The position numbers and the translations under genes were made by a program. Positions 1 through 7,839 of a stretch of 60,260 nucleotides of DNA are shown one piece after another. Source of the stretch: Candidatus Peregrinibacteria bacterium (GTDB lineage Bacteria; Patescibacteriota; Gracilibacteria; UBA1369; JABINC01); the NCBI GenBank assembly GCA_030700255.1, contig JAUYJN010000032.1, positions 1-60,260 of the forward strand. The letters are read 5' to 3'. The notes beneath the pieces are model-generated. The model was not told where the DNA came from and ran no database searches. It saw only the letters and a program-made list of their open reading frames with translations. Position 1 is the stretch's first letter. Every line of letters begins with the position of its first letter.

Positions 1-306
1 ACTTATCCCAGCCTTTACCAACTCAACAATCCCATAGCCGGGAAATCTCTGACCATATCCATTCGCTTGTTCAGAACTTATCCCCGCCTTTACCAACTCA
101 ACAATATCATAGCTGAGAAAGCTCTTATCATATTTCAACACCTCCTCGTTACTTATCCCCGCCTTTACCAACTTAACAATATCATATACGTCAAATCGCT
201 CGGCGTATCCATTCGCTTGTTCAGGACTTATCCCCTCCCCTACAAATCCAGCGATAACGTATATGTTGAATCGCTCAGCATATCCATTGGCTGTCTCGGG
301 AGACAC
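1..306 (-). repeat. 75-bp in-frame tandem repeats encoding 25-residue helical units
   Basis: Four complete 75-bp units lie at 7-81, 82-156, 157-231 and 232-306, and a fifth begins at the window edge. The related starts acttatccc are visible at 1, 76, 151 and 226. Each unit encodes about 25 residues ending in a variant of YDIVELVKAG followed by IS and often EQANGY. The units nearest the edge are most alike at the DNA level, while the innermost one (232-306) is most diverged, which suggests recent expansion at the C-terminal end. The units look like a pair of short helices and may form a solenoid binding surface. Confidence 0.85.
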
Positions 307-1791
307 TTTACTCAAATATAGCATCGCTTTATCTTGAGTGGAAAAATAAGGGTTTGAATATGAAGGCATAGCCTTCTTAAAGAGTTCAAAATCATTCATC
401 ATCAACGCAATAACATCAATGGATGTAATCCCATATTCCACCATCTCGGTTATCTCCTCCCTTGTTTTCGAGGGCACAGCCTCATGAATTTTATTTATCA
501 GAAAGTCATTATTCACCTCTATGCCTGCAACATTTTTTAATTCCATAGCGATATCTGAGCTTTCCCTTCCTACGAATGGCATGAATGTCGCACCGCCATC
601 GGTTGTAATATATACGGTGGGTATTCTTTTCGGTTTTTCCACCTTCATTTTTGCAATAAGAGAATCAGACTCTTCCGGAAATTGATCCATCGTTATCGTG
701 AGAAAATTAACCTGCTCACCAACCATACCCCATACTTCATGAACCTCTTGTGCAAAAAGCTTACAAGGTCCGCACCAAGTCGCTCCAATTTCTATTACGG
801 TAGCCTTACCGGATCTCATCATTTTTTCATAATTTTCTTCTGTTAATTCAGTGGTACTTCTTGCAATTTCCCCATGTTCTTGAATACCAAGACTTGTATT
901 ATAAATAGCCATAGCGGCAAAAAACGCCTCTTGTATTGTCGTCAATCCGTCGTTGTTCATATCCCTTCCTTCACTGAGAGCGGCAAAAAAATAAGGAGCA
1001 AAAAATTGGCAAGCCGTTTCCACCCCCTCCACTCCGGGAGAAAGAGCAATTCCCTCGATGCCTGAATTGATAATAGCCTTCGGAAAATTTCCGCTATAGC
1101 ATTGATCAAAACTAGCGATTAATCGAGCGCCTTTGTTTTTTATAGGTTTCAAGTACTCCAAAAGCTCACTTTGCCTTAGATTATCACCCTGCAAATATAT
1201 TGTCGACTCACGCTCCGCCCCACCATCTCCATGTCCGGTTGTATACAAAAACACCAATGCATCTTTTTGCAAAGATGGGTCTAATTGTGAAAAAAGTTTA
1301 TCGACTCCGCTTTTCGTACCATCAAATTGAATAATTCCTTGGAATTCTTCCAGGTTTCCGGAGTGAGCGACAAATATCTCATCGAACCCGATCCCTTGTA
1401 AGGTTTTAATAGCAGATTTTACATTTTCAATATGCTTATCTTCAATATTATCACCATTTATAATTACGGCTATTTTTTTACTCACCGGATACTCCGGCAT
1501 CATTTCCAAGATTTCTCCTTCCAAAATATCAAGCTTCAAAAGCAATAAATCCACCTTTCCCATTTCAATCTTTTTCATTGTTTTTAATTCCTCTTCTATA
1601 CGACAAAGTTGGTCCGGCGTGTATCTCGCTAGGTTGTCATAAACCAACTGCTTATCTTCTAAGGTTTTAGCGGATAAAAAAGCGTCCAGAATATCTGTTG
1701 CAATTCGTACAGCATCTATAGGGGCTTCCACCTGATTATTCCCATTTAAATCATCTTGAATTTCCGGTTGTGCTCTATAAGAAGAAGGCAT
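1..1791 (-). CDS. Caspase-like protease / thioredoxin / tandem-repeat fusion protein, partial
   Basis: The frame is open from an ATG at 1791 through 597 codons to the window edge, so the C-terminus is missing. No signal peptide is visible, which suggests a cytoplasmic protein. Residues 1-100 are mostly helical and charged. Residues 105-240 resemble a caspase-like fold (clan CD, C14/C13-like): a strand followed by TTGHGDGG with His187, then IASFDQCYSGNF with Cys231, the expected catalytic pair. Residues 277-288 read DMNNDGLTTIQE, which fits an EF-hand-like calcium loop. Residues 325-425 form a thioredoxin domain with WCGPC at 339-343 and a cis-proline IPT motif near 390. From residue 496 on there are 25-residue repeats of the type GYAERFDVYDIVKLVKAG. 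The motifs are seen directly; the protease and redox activities are inferred from family knowledge. I know of no described protein with this domain order. The translation is by hand, but the frame stays open and every motif is coherent. Confidence 0.85.
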   Translation of the reverse strand, partial: MPSSYRAQPEIQDDLNGNNQVEAPIDAVRIATDILDAFLSAKTLEDKQLVYDNLARYTPDQLCRIEEELKTMKKIEMGKVDLLLLKLDILEGEILEMMPEYPVSKKIAVIINGDNIEDKHIENVKSAIKTLQGIGFDEIFVAHSGNLEEFQGIIQFDGTKSGVDKLFSQLDPSLQKDALVFLYTTGHGDGGAERESTIYLQGDNLRQSELLEYLKPIKNKGARLIASFDQCYSGNFPKAIINSGIEGIALSPGVEGVETACQFFAPYFFAALSEGRDMNNDGLTTIQEAFFAAMAIYNTSLGIQEHGEIARSTTELTEENYEKMMRSGKATVIEIGATWCGPCKLFAQEVHEVWGMVGEQVNFLTITMDQFPEESDSLIAKMKVEKPKRIPTVYITTDGGATFMPFVGRESSDIAMELKNVAGIEVNNDFLINKIHEAVPSKTREEITEMVEYGITSIDVIALMMNDFELFKKAMPSYSNPYFSTQDKAMLYLSKVSPETANGYAERFNIYVIAGFVGEGISPEQANGYAERFDVYDIVKLVKAGISNEEVLKYDKSFLSYDIVELVKAGISSEQANGYGQRFPGYGIVELVKAGIS

Positions 1792-1798
1792 AATAATT

Positions 1799-1927
1799 TT
1801 ATTTATTTTTTTTCATATTTTTTTTCCCAAATTCAAAAAGATGCTGTAACGATTTATTCTTTTTTTGAAGCTTTTCAATGGACTGAAGTATTTGAACAAT
1901 ACTATCTGTAACCGCTTTCTTTTTCAT
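1799..1927 (-). CDS. Small basic helical protein upstream of the caspase-thioredoxin gene
   Basis: A 42-residue frame starts at ATG 1927 and ends at TAA 1799, only 7 bases before the start of the caspase-like gene. The product begins MKKKAVTDSIVQILQSIEKL and is lysine-rich, with a heptad-like pattern that could form one long helix. A promoter-like sequence lies just upstream. No family is recognised. It could be a small partner of the large protein, a translated leader that couples translation, or chance. Spacing and strand favour a two-gene operon. Confidence 0.45.
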   Translation of the reverse strand: MKKKAVTDSIVQILQSIEKLQKKNKSLQHLFEFGKKNMKKNK

Positions 1928-1959
1928 CTTAGTGATTAATTTTTGATAAAAATCTTATT

Positions 1960-1988
1960 ATTGTATCAAAAAAGAAGCTGAATTACAA
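1960..1988 (-). promoter_or_regulatory. Sigma-70-like promoter for the 42-aa gene and caspase-thioredoxin gene
   Basis: Read on the minus strand, TTGTAA (1983-1988) and TACAAT (1960-1965) are separated by exactly 17 bases. The predicted transcript would begin near 1953, about 26 bases before the small ORF. The -35 box sits immediately after the trhP stop codon, so the pair would be transcribed separately from trhP-trhO. Confidence 0.45.
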
Positions 1989-1989
1989 T

Positions 1990-3354
1990 TTAATCATTGG
2001 CCTGGATTTTCTGACGAAGCATGGTGTGAACCGGAAGATTTGGAATATTCAATTTGATCAAAGCAAGTCCATCGCCACCATGCACAGATTCAACTTTTTC
2101 AAACTTCTTATGACTATTATGACTACCTGGAATATTCCAAAGGCCATCTATCGTCATAGCATATTCATCAGTTGGAGTCATAATTTCTATATTAGAATGA
2201 TCATCAATTCTATTACGAATTTCAACGATGTACACATACTCATCTTTATTTAATTTCTCGCCTGTTTTTTCTTCAAACATTTGGCGGCTCACATCTGAAT
2301 CTTCACGAACAACCCCAGAGAAAACATGCGTTTGATATGGTAAATTTTTCTCATAATATTGAGCCGCCTCTTTTGGATTTTCAACCAAGAACCCGGGGAT
2401 AAATCCACGATTTGCAGTCTTCGCCAAATCATCAAGAAGATTTTTATCAAAAGGTTTTCCGGCCTTGATATTATCAAGAGCCTTTCTGTATGTTTTTGCG
2501 ACTGATGCAACGTAATACACGCTCTTCGACCTACCCTCAACTTTAAAACTTATCACTCCGGCATCGATCAGATTTTGCAAATATTCAATCGCGCACAAAT
2601 CCCGAGAATTCATAATATATGTACCAAATTCATCCTCATCCACAAGTAAATATTCACCGGGACGTTTAATTTCTTCAAGATAATAATTACCTTCCATCTC
2701 CTCATAATTCTCTGGCTTATATACACCTGAGTTTGGTTTCGCCTCATATACTTTGTACTCCCAGCGACAGCTATGAGCACATGTCCCTTGATTGGCATCA
2801 CGATATGAAAAGTAATTTGAAAGCAAACATCTGCCACTATACGCCATACAAATAGCACCATGCACAAATGCTTCAATCTCAAGATTCGGATTGTGTTCTT
2901 TGATTTGTTTGATCTCGCTCAATGAAATTTCACGAGAAACTATAACACGCTCGACCCCCTGCTCATGCCAAAATTTCGCAGAAGCCCAATTGACATTATT
3001 CGCCTGAACAGAAAGATGGATTGGAATCTCCGGAGCATATTTCTGAGCAAACATGATAACTCCCGGGTCTGCCATAATGAATGCATCAGGTTTGAGGGCG
3101 GCCATTTTTCCCAAAACTTTTTCAAGTAAATCAATCTTCACGTTATGAGGAAAAATATTAACCGTGAAATAAATTTTCTTTCCTAAAGAATGTGCGAGTT
3201 CTGTCGCCTCTTTCAAATCATCCAAATTAAATTGGTTTTCACGAGCACGCAATGACAACATAGGCACTCCAACATATACTGCATCGGCTCCATACTGAAA
3301 TGCAATTTTCGTCTTCTCCAAACTCCCACCAGGTAATAATAATTCAAGTTCCAT
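1990..3354 (-). CDS. trhP: Peptidase U32 family tRNA hydroxylation protein TrhP (YegQ type)
   Basis: The 454-residue product matches the length of E. coli YegQ/TrhP. It carries the U32 signature around EAFVHGAICMAYSGRCLLS, followed by a cysteine set (GTCAHSC) that fits an iron-sulfur or metal site. In E. coli TrhP makes 5-hydroxyuridine at tRNA position 34 using prephenate-derived chemistry. The gene starts 3 bases after the trhO stop, so the two are almost certainly co-transcribed. Another U32 member, such as the RlhA or UbiU/UbiV type, is less likely given the length, the N-terminus (ELLLPGGSLEKTKIAFQYGA) and the trhO neighbour. Confidence 0.85.
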   Translation of the reverse strand: MELELLLPGGSLEKTKIAFQYGADAVYVGVPMLSLRARENQFNLDDLKEATELAHSLGKKIYFTVNIFPHNVKIDLLEKVLGKMAALKPDAFIMADPGVIMFAQKYAPEIPIHLSVQANNVNWASAKFWHEQGVERVIVSREISLSEIKQIKEHNPNLEIEAFVHGAICMAYSGRCLLSNYFSYRDANQGTCAHSCRWEYKVYEAKPNSGVYKPENYEEMEGNYYLEEIKRPGEYLLVDEDEFGTYIMNSRDLCAIEYLQNLIDAGVISFKVEGRSKSVYYVASVAKTYRKALDNIKAGKPFDKNLLDDLAKTANRGFIPGFLVENPKEAAQYYEKNLPYQTHVFSGVVREDSDVSRQMFEEKTGEKLNKDEYVYIVEIRNRIDDHSNIEIMTPTDEYAMTIDGLWNIPGSHNSHKKFEKVESVHGGDGLALIKLNIPNLPVHTMLRQKIQAND

Positions 3355-3356
3355 AG

Positions 3357-4451
3357 TTAAAATGTTTTTAAAATTTCATTTAATTTTGGTCTAAGACGAC
3401 TTTTATAAACAGACTGACAATCGCCATCTTTTGCCTCACCTTGACGAAGAGCTCTTTGCTCATCTTCAGGTAATGCAGCGATCTCCATACATTTAGGGGT
3501 GCAACATCCCTCATACTTCTGCGCACAATCATCACATTGAATAAACAACAAATGACAATCATCATTCAAACAATTTGTATGTTCGTCACATGGCAATTCA
3601 CACTGATGACAATTACTCAAAATATCATCTGTAATTCTCTCAGAAAGCCTATCATCAAATACAAAATTCTTACCTTTAAATTTAGATGGCAAACCTTGTG
3701 ATTCGATTTGTCTTTTGTAATTAATAATTCCACCATTCAGTTGGTGTACTTTTTCAAACCCTTCTGATTTGAGATAAGCAGATGCTTTTTCACAACGAAT
3801 TCCACCAGTGCAATACAACATAACTTTTTTATCTTTTTGACTTTTAAGCTCATCAACTACCATCGGCAATTCTTCTGCAAATGTATCACAGTCAGGAGTG
3901 ATTGCTCCTTCAAAATGACCAACTTCTGATTCGTAATGATTACGCATATCCACAATGACAACATCTTCTTCTTCCATCATAGAATTCCACTGACCCGCAT
4001 CCAAATGAATACCAACATTCGTCGTATCAAAAGCTCCATCATTGAGTCCATCAGCAACTACTTTATTTTTTACCTTAATATCAAGTTTGTAAAAAGATTT
4101 TCCATCATCCTCAATTGCAATATTTAGTCGAAGATCTTTAAAAAAATCAGGTCGCATTTCAAGATTCTTTTTAAAAGCTTCAAAATTATTCTCAGGTACA
4201 GAAAGTTGAGCATTGAAACCTTCTTTAGCCAAATAAATTCGACCAAAAACACCGAGATCCGACCACTCGACAAAAAGCTCGTGCCGGAGATCTTCAACAT
4301 TTTCAATATTCACATATCTATACATCGAAAGTGTAGTTCTTTTAAACGGCTCACCCATAAGACGCCTCTTAAGCTCCTCCTTATTGACTTTGTTCTTAAG
4401 TCCATTTGGATTCACCATTTGTCCACTAATCTCTATCCTTTTTGCCTTCAT
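3357..4451 (-). CDS. trhO: Rhodanese-family tRNA uridine hydroxylase TrhO (YceA type)
   Basis: The 364-residue product has the YceA/TrhO layout: an N-terminal acylphosphatase-like part, a central rhodanese domain with active-site loop YCTGGIRCEK, and a cysteine-rich C-terminus with several CxxC pairs (CHQCELPC, CDDCAQKYEGCC). TrhO makes 5-hydroxyuridine at the tRNA wobble position in an oxygen-dependent reaction. It is the first gene of the trhO-trhP pair and points away from the unknown gene at 4535. An N-terminal extension of about 35 residues precedes the usual family start. An internal Met at residue 32 (MGEPFKR) or near residue 43 could be the true start. Confidence 0.88.
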   Translation of the reverse strand: MKAKRIEISGQMVNPNGLKNKVNKEELKRRLMGEPFKRTTLSMYRYVNIENVEDLRHELFVEWSDLGVFGRIYLAKEGFNAQLSVPENNFEAFKKNLEMRPDFFKDLRLNIAIEDDGKSFYKLDIKVKNKVVADGLNDGAFDTTNVGIHLDAGQWNSMMEEEDVVIVDMRNHYESEVGHFEGAITPDCDTFAEELPMVVDELKSQKDKKVMLYCTGGIRCEKASAYLKSEGFEKVHQLNGGIINYKRQIESQGLPSKFKGKNFVFDDRLSERITDDILSNCHQCELPCDEHTNCLNDDCHLLFIQCDDCAQKYEGCCTPKCMEIAALPEDEQRALRQGEAKDGDCQSVYKSRLRPKLNEILKTF

Positions 4452-4534
4452 TAATATATTAAGTTAAAATAAGCTTGAAGTGCGAAGATTCTACTAATCT
4501 AAGCCAAAAAAATCAACCTTAACACAAAAAAATC

Positions 4535-4843
4535 ATGAAAAACACAGCCTACTGGGTCATGCTAATCCTACCTGAAGACAGCGATATCGGGCTCGCAAGG
4601 CTTGGATACAAAGATGAAGCAAACAAAAAAGCTGAAATACAAGTCGAGATTTCAGAGGAAATGACAATCATCGAAGCGATCGACGAAGCTCTAAAGCAAG
4701 CTAAAAAGAAGAAACTAGAAATGCATGAAGAATTCACTCTCGTATTTCCAATGGATGAGCGAAATGGACTCGCAGGAATGCTGTTGGACATCGCAAGTGA
4801 ACATGGCTGGGAATTTGAAAGAGAAATTCCAAAGTTTAAATAA
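4535..4843 (+). CDS. Small acidic protein of unknown function
   Basis: The 102-residue product is soluble and charged, with no signal peptide or cysteines. A helix around residues 43-60 is very rich in lysine (EALKQAKKKKLEM). The N-terminal strand-like segment AYWVMLILPED and the C-terminal GMLLDIASEHGWEFERE suggest a small alpha-beta fold. It lies alone on the plus strand between divergent trhO and the convergent cysteine-rich gene. I do not recognise a family. Length, start context and clear strand position support a real gene. Confidence 0.6.
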   Translation: MKNTAYWVMLILPEDSDIGLARLGYKDEANKKAEIQVEISEEMTIIEAIDEALKQAKKKKLEMHEEFTLVFPMDERNGLAGMLLDIASEHGWEFEREIPKFK

Positions 4844-4860
4844 AAGCACTCTCGGAAAAA

Positions 4861-6378
4861 TTAATAAGGAAAAGGTATCAGCTCATTTCTTTTCAAATAC
4901 CTAGGTTCAAAACTCACCCTTGGGACTGAGACTCCGATTTTCTTATAAAATTCCAATTCTTTCTTCTGAAATTTAAATGGTTTTTTCTCTATCGAACAAA
5001 AATAAGTATTTTCAGCCAATGATAAATCGATGTCAGAAATCAAATCTGGAATAGTCTCAGCCGACATGAAATCATCTGAATTGATAATAGCCTTTTCAGA
5101 AGTCTCCATAGGGAAATAATCTTGAGCAAGGGTGTCTTCATAAGGGAAAAGAGAGAATTTCTCAGGGAAGAACTCACCGTATTCGCCCTCTTTCTTCATA
5201 CTTTCAATTATTCGACCAACTAGCTCAAAATACTCCTTCTCGGAATATTTTTTATTAAAAATACAGAACTCGCCACCTCGAAGACCTATGCATCCGAAAC
5301 AATTTTTACAATTCCAACAATTGTCACAATACTGAAGACTATTTGAATACATAACATAATTACAAAATTTCAGATCGTAACAATGTGCAATCGTCACGCA
5401 TTCGTAACAAAGCTCCGTCTCCATCCCGTAAGCATAAAAATCATAAGTATCCTTAACATCGCGGGCATTCATAACGTATCTGCAATCTTGAAGCTCAGTC
5501 GCGCTATAACAATCAAAAGCATTCTGACTATCATAAAGCGAGTCACCGCTACAGTTTTCACTGTTAAGAATTATATGACGAATCTTTGGGAACGAAGAAC
5601 TCCACTCCTTCCAACTTTTTTTCAAATACTCCAATGATTTATAAGAATCAACTCTATACTCTTTCAATTTCTGTTCGTATTCCTCCTTTGTAAGCTGTTG
5701 ATTAAAAAAGCAATATTCTTGCCGCTCAAGCCCATAACAAAACATAGAATTTCTAACTCCACGACAATTTCGAAGAAACATCGAGTCGCTACAATTGTCA
5801 CAATCATCTGAAAACTTCACATTGTAACAATGCTTCACATTGACGCACTCGTAACACAATTCCGACTTAAGCGTATTCGTGCAATCGACACAATCTTTAC
5901 ACTTATCAGCGAAACGACAGTACATACAATCCTCATCATCTTCGGAATTAAAGATGAAATAACAATTGCGGGAATGGCCGCAGTGATTGGCATATTCGGT
6001 GTTCTCCAAACTGCCGGCAAGCGCCATATGCATACGCGGAGCCTTGAGCCAAAGCTCATAATATTGATCAAAGAAAGATCTGTTAAAATCATAACTTTCA
6101 AGAAAAGGTATTTCAAAATTTTGCTTATGCCATTCATCAGTATGATAAACTGGAAAAGGCGCATCAGGTTTCACGTTTGAAATAATATATTTATCAGTAA
6201 GATTGCATTTTCTTTTATAAAGTTTTCGCTCATTACGAAATTGCAAACGTTTTCGAAGACGATCTTTTGGACACAAAGTCGGAAGTGGCACTTCACGTTT
6301 CGCATAGTAAGCCTGATCCTGCTGAGTGATTTCAAAATCAGCATGACATACTACACATTTTTGATTAATCAAAACCAT
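4861..6378 (-). CDS. Zinc-ribbon plus cysteine-rich repeat protein of unknown function
   Basis: The 505-residue product holds about 33 cysteines. The N-terminus has a zinc-ribbon-like segment (CVVCHADFEI, then LCPKDRLRKRLQFRNERKLY) of a type common in CPR genomes. Residues from about 130 to 400 carry repeating CYxC, CxxC and CxNC spacings. The segment starting SELCYECVNVKHCYNVKF and ending in EYCFFNQQLTKEEYEQ recurs later as TELCYECVTIAHCYDLKF to EFCIFNKKYSEKEYFE, so the core is an internal duplication. There is no signal peptide. The regular spacing could form a metal-rich solenoid or an array of zinc knuckles. It ends the pyr gene run, 9 bases downstream of pyrF. Function unknown; nucleic-acid binding is a guess. 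Confidence 0.8.
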   Translation of the reverse strand: MVLINQKCVVCHADFEITQQDQAYYAKREVPLPTLCPKDRLRKRLQFRNERKLYKRKCNLTDKYIISNVKPDAPFPVYHTDEWHKQNFEIPFLESYDFNRSFFDQYYELWLKAPRMHMALAGSLENTEYANHCGHSRNCYFIFNSEDDEDCMYCRFADKCKDCVDCTNTLKSELCYECVNVKHCYNVKFSDDCDNCSDSMFLRNCRGVRNSMFCYGLERQEYCFFNQQLTKEEYEQKLKEYRVDSYKSLEYLKKSWKEWSSSFPKIRHIILNSENCSGDSLYDSQNAFDCYSATELQDCRYVMNARDVKDTYDFYAYGMETELCYECVTIAHCYDLKFCNYVMYSNSLQYCDNCWNCKNCFGCIGLRGGEFCIFNKKYSEKEYFELVGRIIESMKKEGEYGEFFPEKFSLFPYEDTLAQDYFPMETSEKAIINSDDFMSAETIPDLISDIDLSLAENTYFCSIEKKPFKFQKKELEFYKKIGVSVPRVSFEPRYLKRNELIPFPY

Positions 6379-6387
6379 AGATACATT

Positions 6388-7479
6388 CTAAAAAATCGAG
6401 TTGAGATCTTTTTTCATTTCAAGAACTGCATTGTGAGCGGCGGCTTCGAAGTGAGAACCATCCTTCGGACCATCTACTTTTTCGTATGCAAAAATAATTC
6501 CACGAGAAGAATTGATTATGGCGCCGCGACCATCCTTGTTAAAACATGGAGCGACTTCGGCGGCGCTACCGCCTTGTGCGCCGTAACCTGGTACCAAGAA
6601 AATAGTCTCTGGCATAAGTTTTCTGAGCTTGGCCGCTTCAGCCGGATATGTCGCCCCAACTACGGCGCCAACACTCGAGTACCCGGACTTTCCAATTTCC
6701 TGTGAGCCCCAACTTTCTGTAAATTGTGCAACCATTTCATATACAGGATTACCACCATCAACAAAGCGGTCTTGTATATCTCCACTCGACGGATTTGAAG
6801 TTTTTACAAGTATAAAAACTCCTTTTCCAAATTTCCTAGCAGTGTCTATAAACGGTTTCACCGAATCGTAACCCATGTATGGATTTACCGTCACGGCATC
6901 CACATCGAGAAGTTTTATCGAATCATCAAACATTTCCACTTCTCCCAAAAAGTAATTCGCGTAGGCCTGTGCTGTCGTACCTATATCGGATCTCTTCACA
7001 TCCGCAATGACCATGAGCCCCTTGGACTTGGCATAACGACAAGTTTCTTCAAAAGCCAAATATCCAAAAAATCCATACTGTTCATAAAAAGCTATCTGTG
7101 GCTTCACAATCGGCACTAGATCACAAACCGCATCTATAATTCCACGATTAAATTCAAGCAATGCCTTCGATGCGGCCTCTGGAGTAAACCCAAATTTTGC
7201 CGTAATCGGATCAACTATACATGCAGGAATTTGCGAAAGGCGTGGATCAAGCCCCACACAAATACATGAACCTTTTTTATCAATCGCTCTGTTCAATTTG
7301 TCCGCAAAACTTTCGATTTTCAAATTCTCAAACTTCACTTCAACATCATCCTCATCCTCAACATCACTTACTATCTCTATATCCATCTCAACCCCTGTGA
7401 CAAAGCCGCCAAGCCCACCCGGATCCCCCGGCCCTTCTTCAGGAATAGCCTGTATAAAATCATCATCATCGTGTGTCAT
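6388..7479 (-). CDS. pyrF: Orotidine 5'-phosphate decarboxylase, type 2
   Basis: The enzyme converts OMP to UMP, the last step of pyrimidine synthesis. The catalytic motif VIADVKRSDIGTTAQAY is intact, and CVGLDPRL and the C-terminal VPGYGAQGG fit the longer type 2 subfamily. The core begins near residue 57 (ESFADKLNRAIDKKGS), where most family members start. About 55 extra residues precede it and are very acidic (DDDD, DVEDEDDVEVKFE) with a glycine-proline stretch. An internal Met at residue 32 is an alternative start. The gene lies in line with pyrE, pyrK and pyrD and just upstream of the cysteine-rich gene. Confidence 0.92.
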   Translation of the reverse strand: MTHDDDDFIQAIPEEGPGDPGGLGGFVTGVEMDIEIVSDVEDEDDVEVKFENLKIESFADKLNRAIDKKGSCICVGLDPRLSQIPACIVDPITAKFGFTPEAASKALLEFNRGIIDAVCDLVPIVKPQIAFYEQYGFFGYLAFEETCRYAKSKGLMVIADVKRSDIGTTAQAYANYFLGEVEMFDDSIKLLDVDAVTVNPYMGYDSVKPFIDTARKFGKGVFILVKTSNPSSGDIQDRFVDGGNPVYEMVAQFTESWGSQEIGKSGYSSVGAVVGATYPAEAAKLRKLMPETIFLVPGYGAQGGSAAEVAPCFNKDGRGAIINSSRGIIFAYEKVDGPKDGSHFEAAAHNAVLEMKKDLNSIF

Positions 7480-7566
7480 ATTTTTTTAAGTTAATTTTAT
7501 CAAAAAAAAACTACCTTTTGATGAGTGGTTTTTCAAGCTAAAAGTATATAATCCCATATTAATTAT

Positions 7567-7755
7567 TTATCCGGTCATAAGGCTAGCAGCCCCACTTCGG
7601 GTAGCCTCCATAGGACCAAGGAAGTCAGGAATAAGTGGAAACCCAATCGCTGAAACAGCAGCGGCCATAGCCAAACCGCCAAAAACTACAATACCGGTTC
7701 CGATGGCTAAGTTTTCTGCACCTTCTTTGAAATCATGCGTCCAATTTTCAAACAT
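7567..7755 (-). CDS. Small hydrophobic protein, one or two membrane helices
   Basis: The 62-residue frame lies between pyrE and pyrF on the same strand. After a short polar N-terminus (MFENWTHDFKEGAEN) it has a glycine- and alanine-rich hydrophobic segment, GTGIVVFGGLAMAAAVSAIG, that could span the membrane. The start has the AT-rich leader common here (aacaatcaattATG). There is no recognised family. It could be a real small membrane protein or a chance frame; strand and position favour the first. Confidence 0.45.
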   Translation of the reverse strand: MFENWTHDFKEGAENLAIGTGIVVFGGLAMAAAVSAIGFPLIPDFLGPMEATRSGAASLMTG

Positions 7756-7839
7756 AATTGATTGTTAATAGTAATACATACTAACACGAATGGGGCGAAA
7801 GTCAAAAAATCTTTTCCTCCGAAATTGAGGTATAAAAAG

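Noticed and set aside
1-306. CRISPR array at the left edge
   Set aside because: The repeats are 75 bases, contiguous and in frame, with no spacers; they encode protein repeats.
67-1330. Several plus-strand frames of 60-85 codons in the first 1.3 kb
   Set aside because: They lie opposite the minus-strand caspase-thioredoxin gene, which has coherent motifs over its whole length.
5383-6180. Plus-strand and minus-strand frames of 84-116 codons across the cysteine-rich gene
   Set aside because: They are other-frame readings of the 505-residue gene; the repeating cysteine spacing shows which frame is used.
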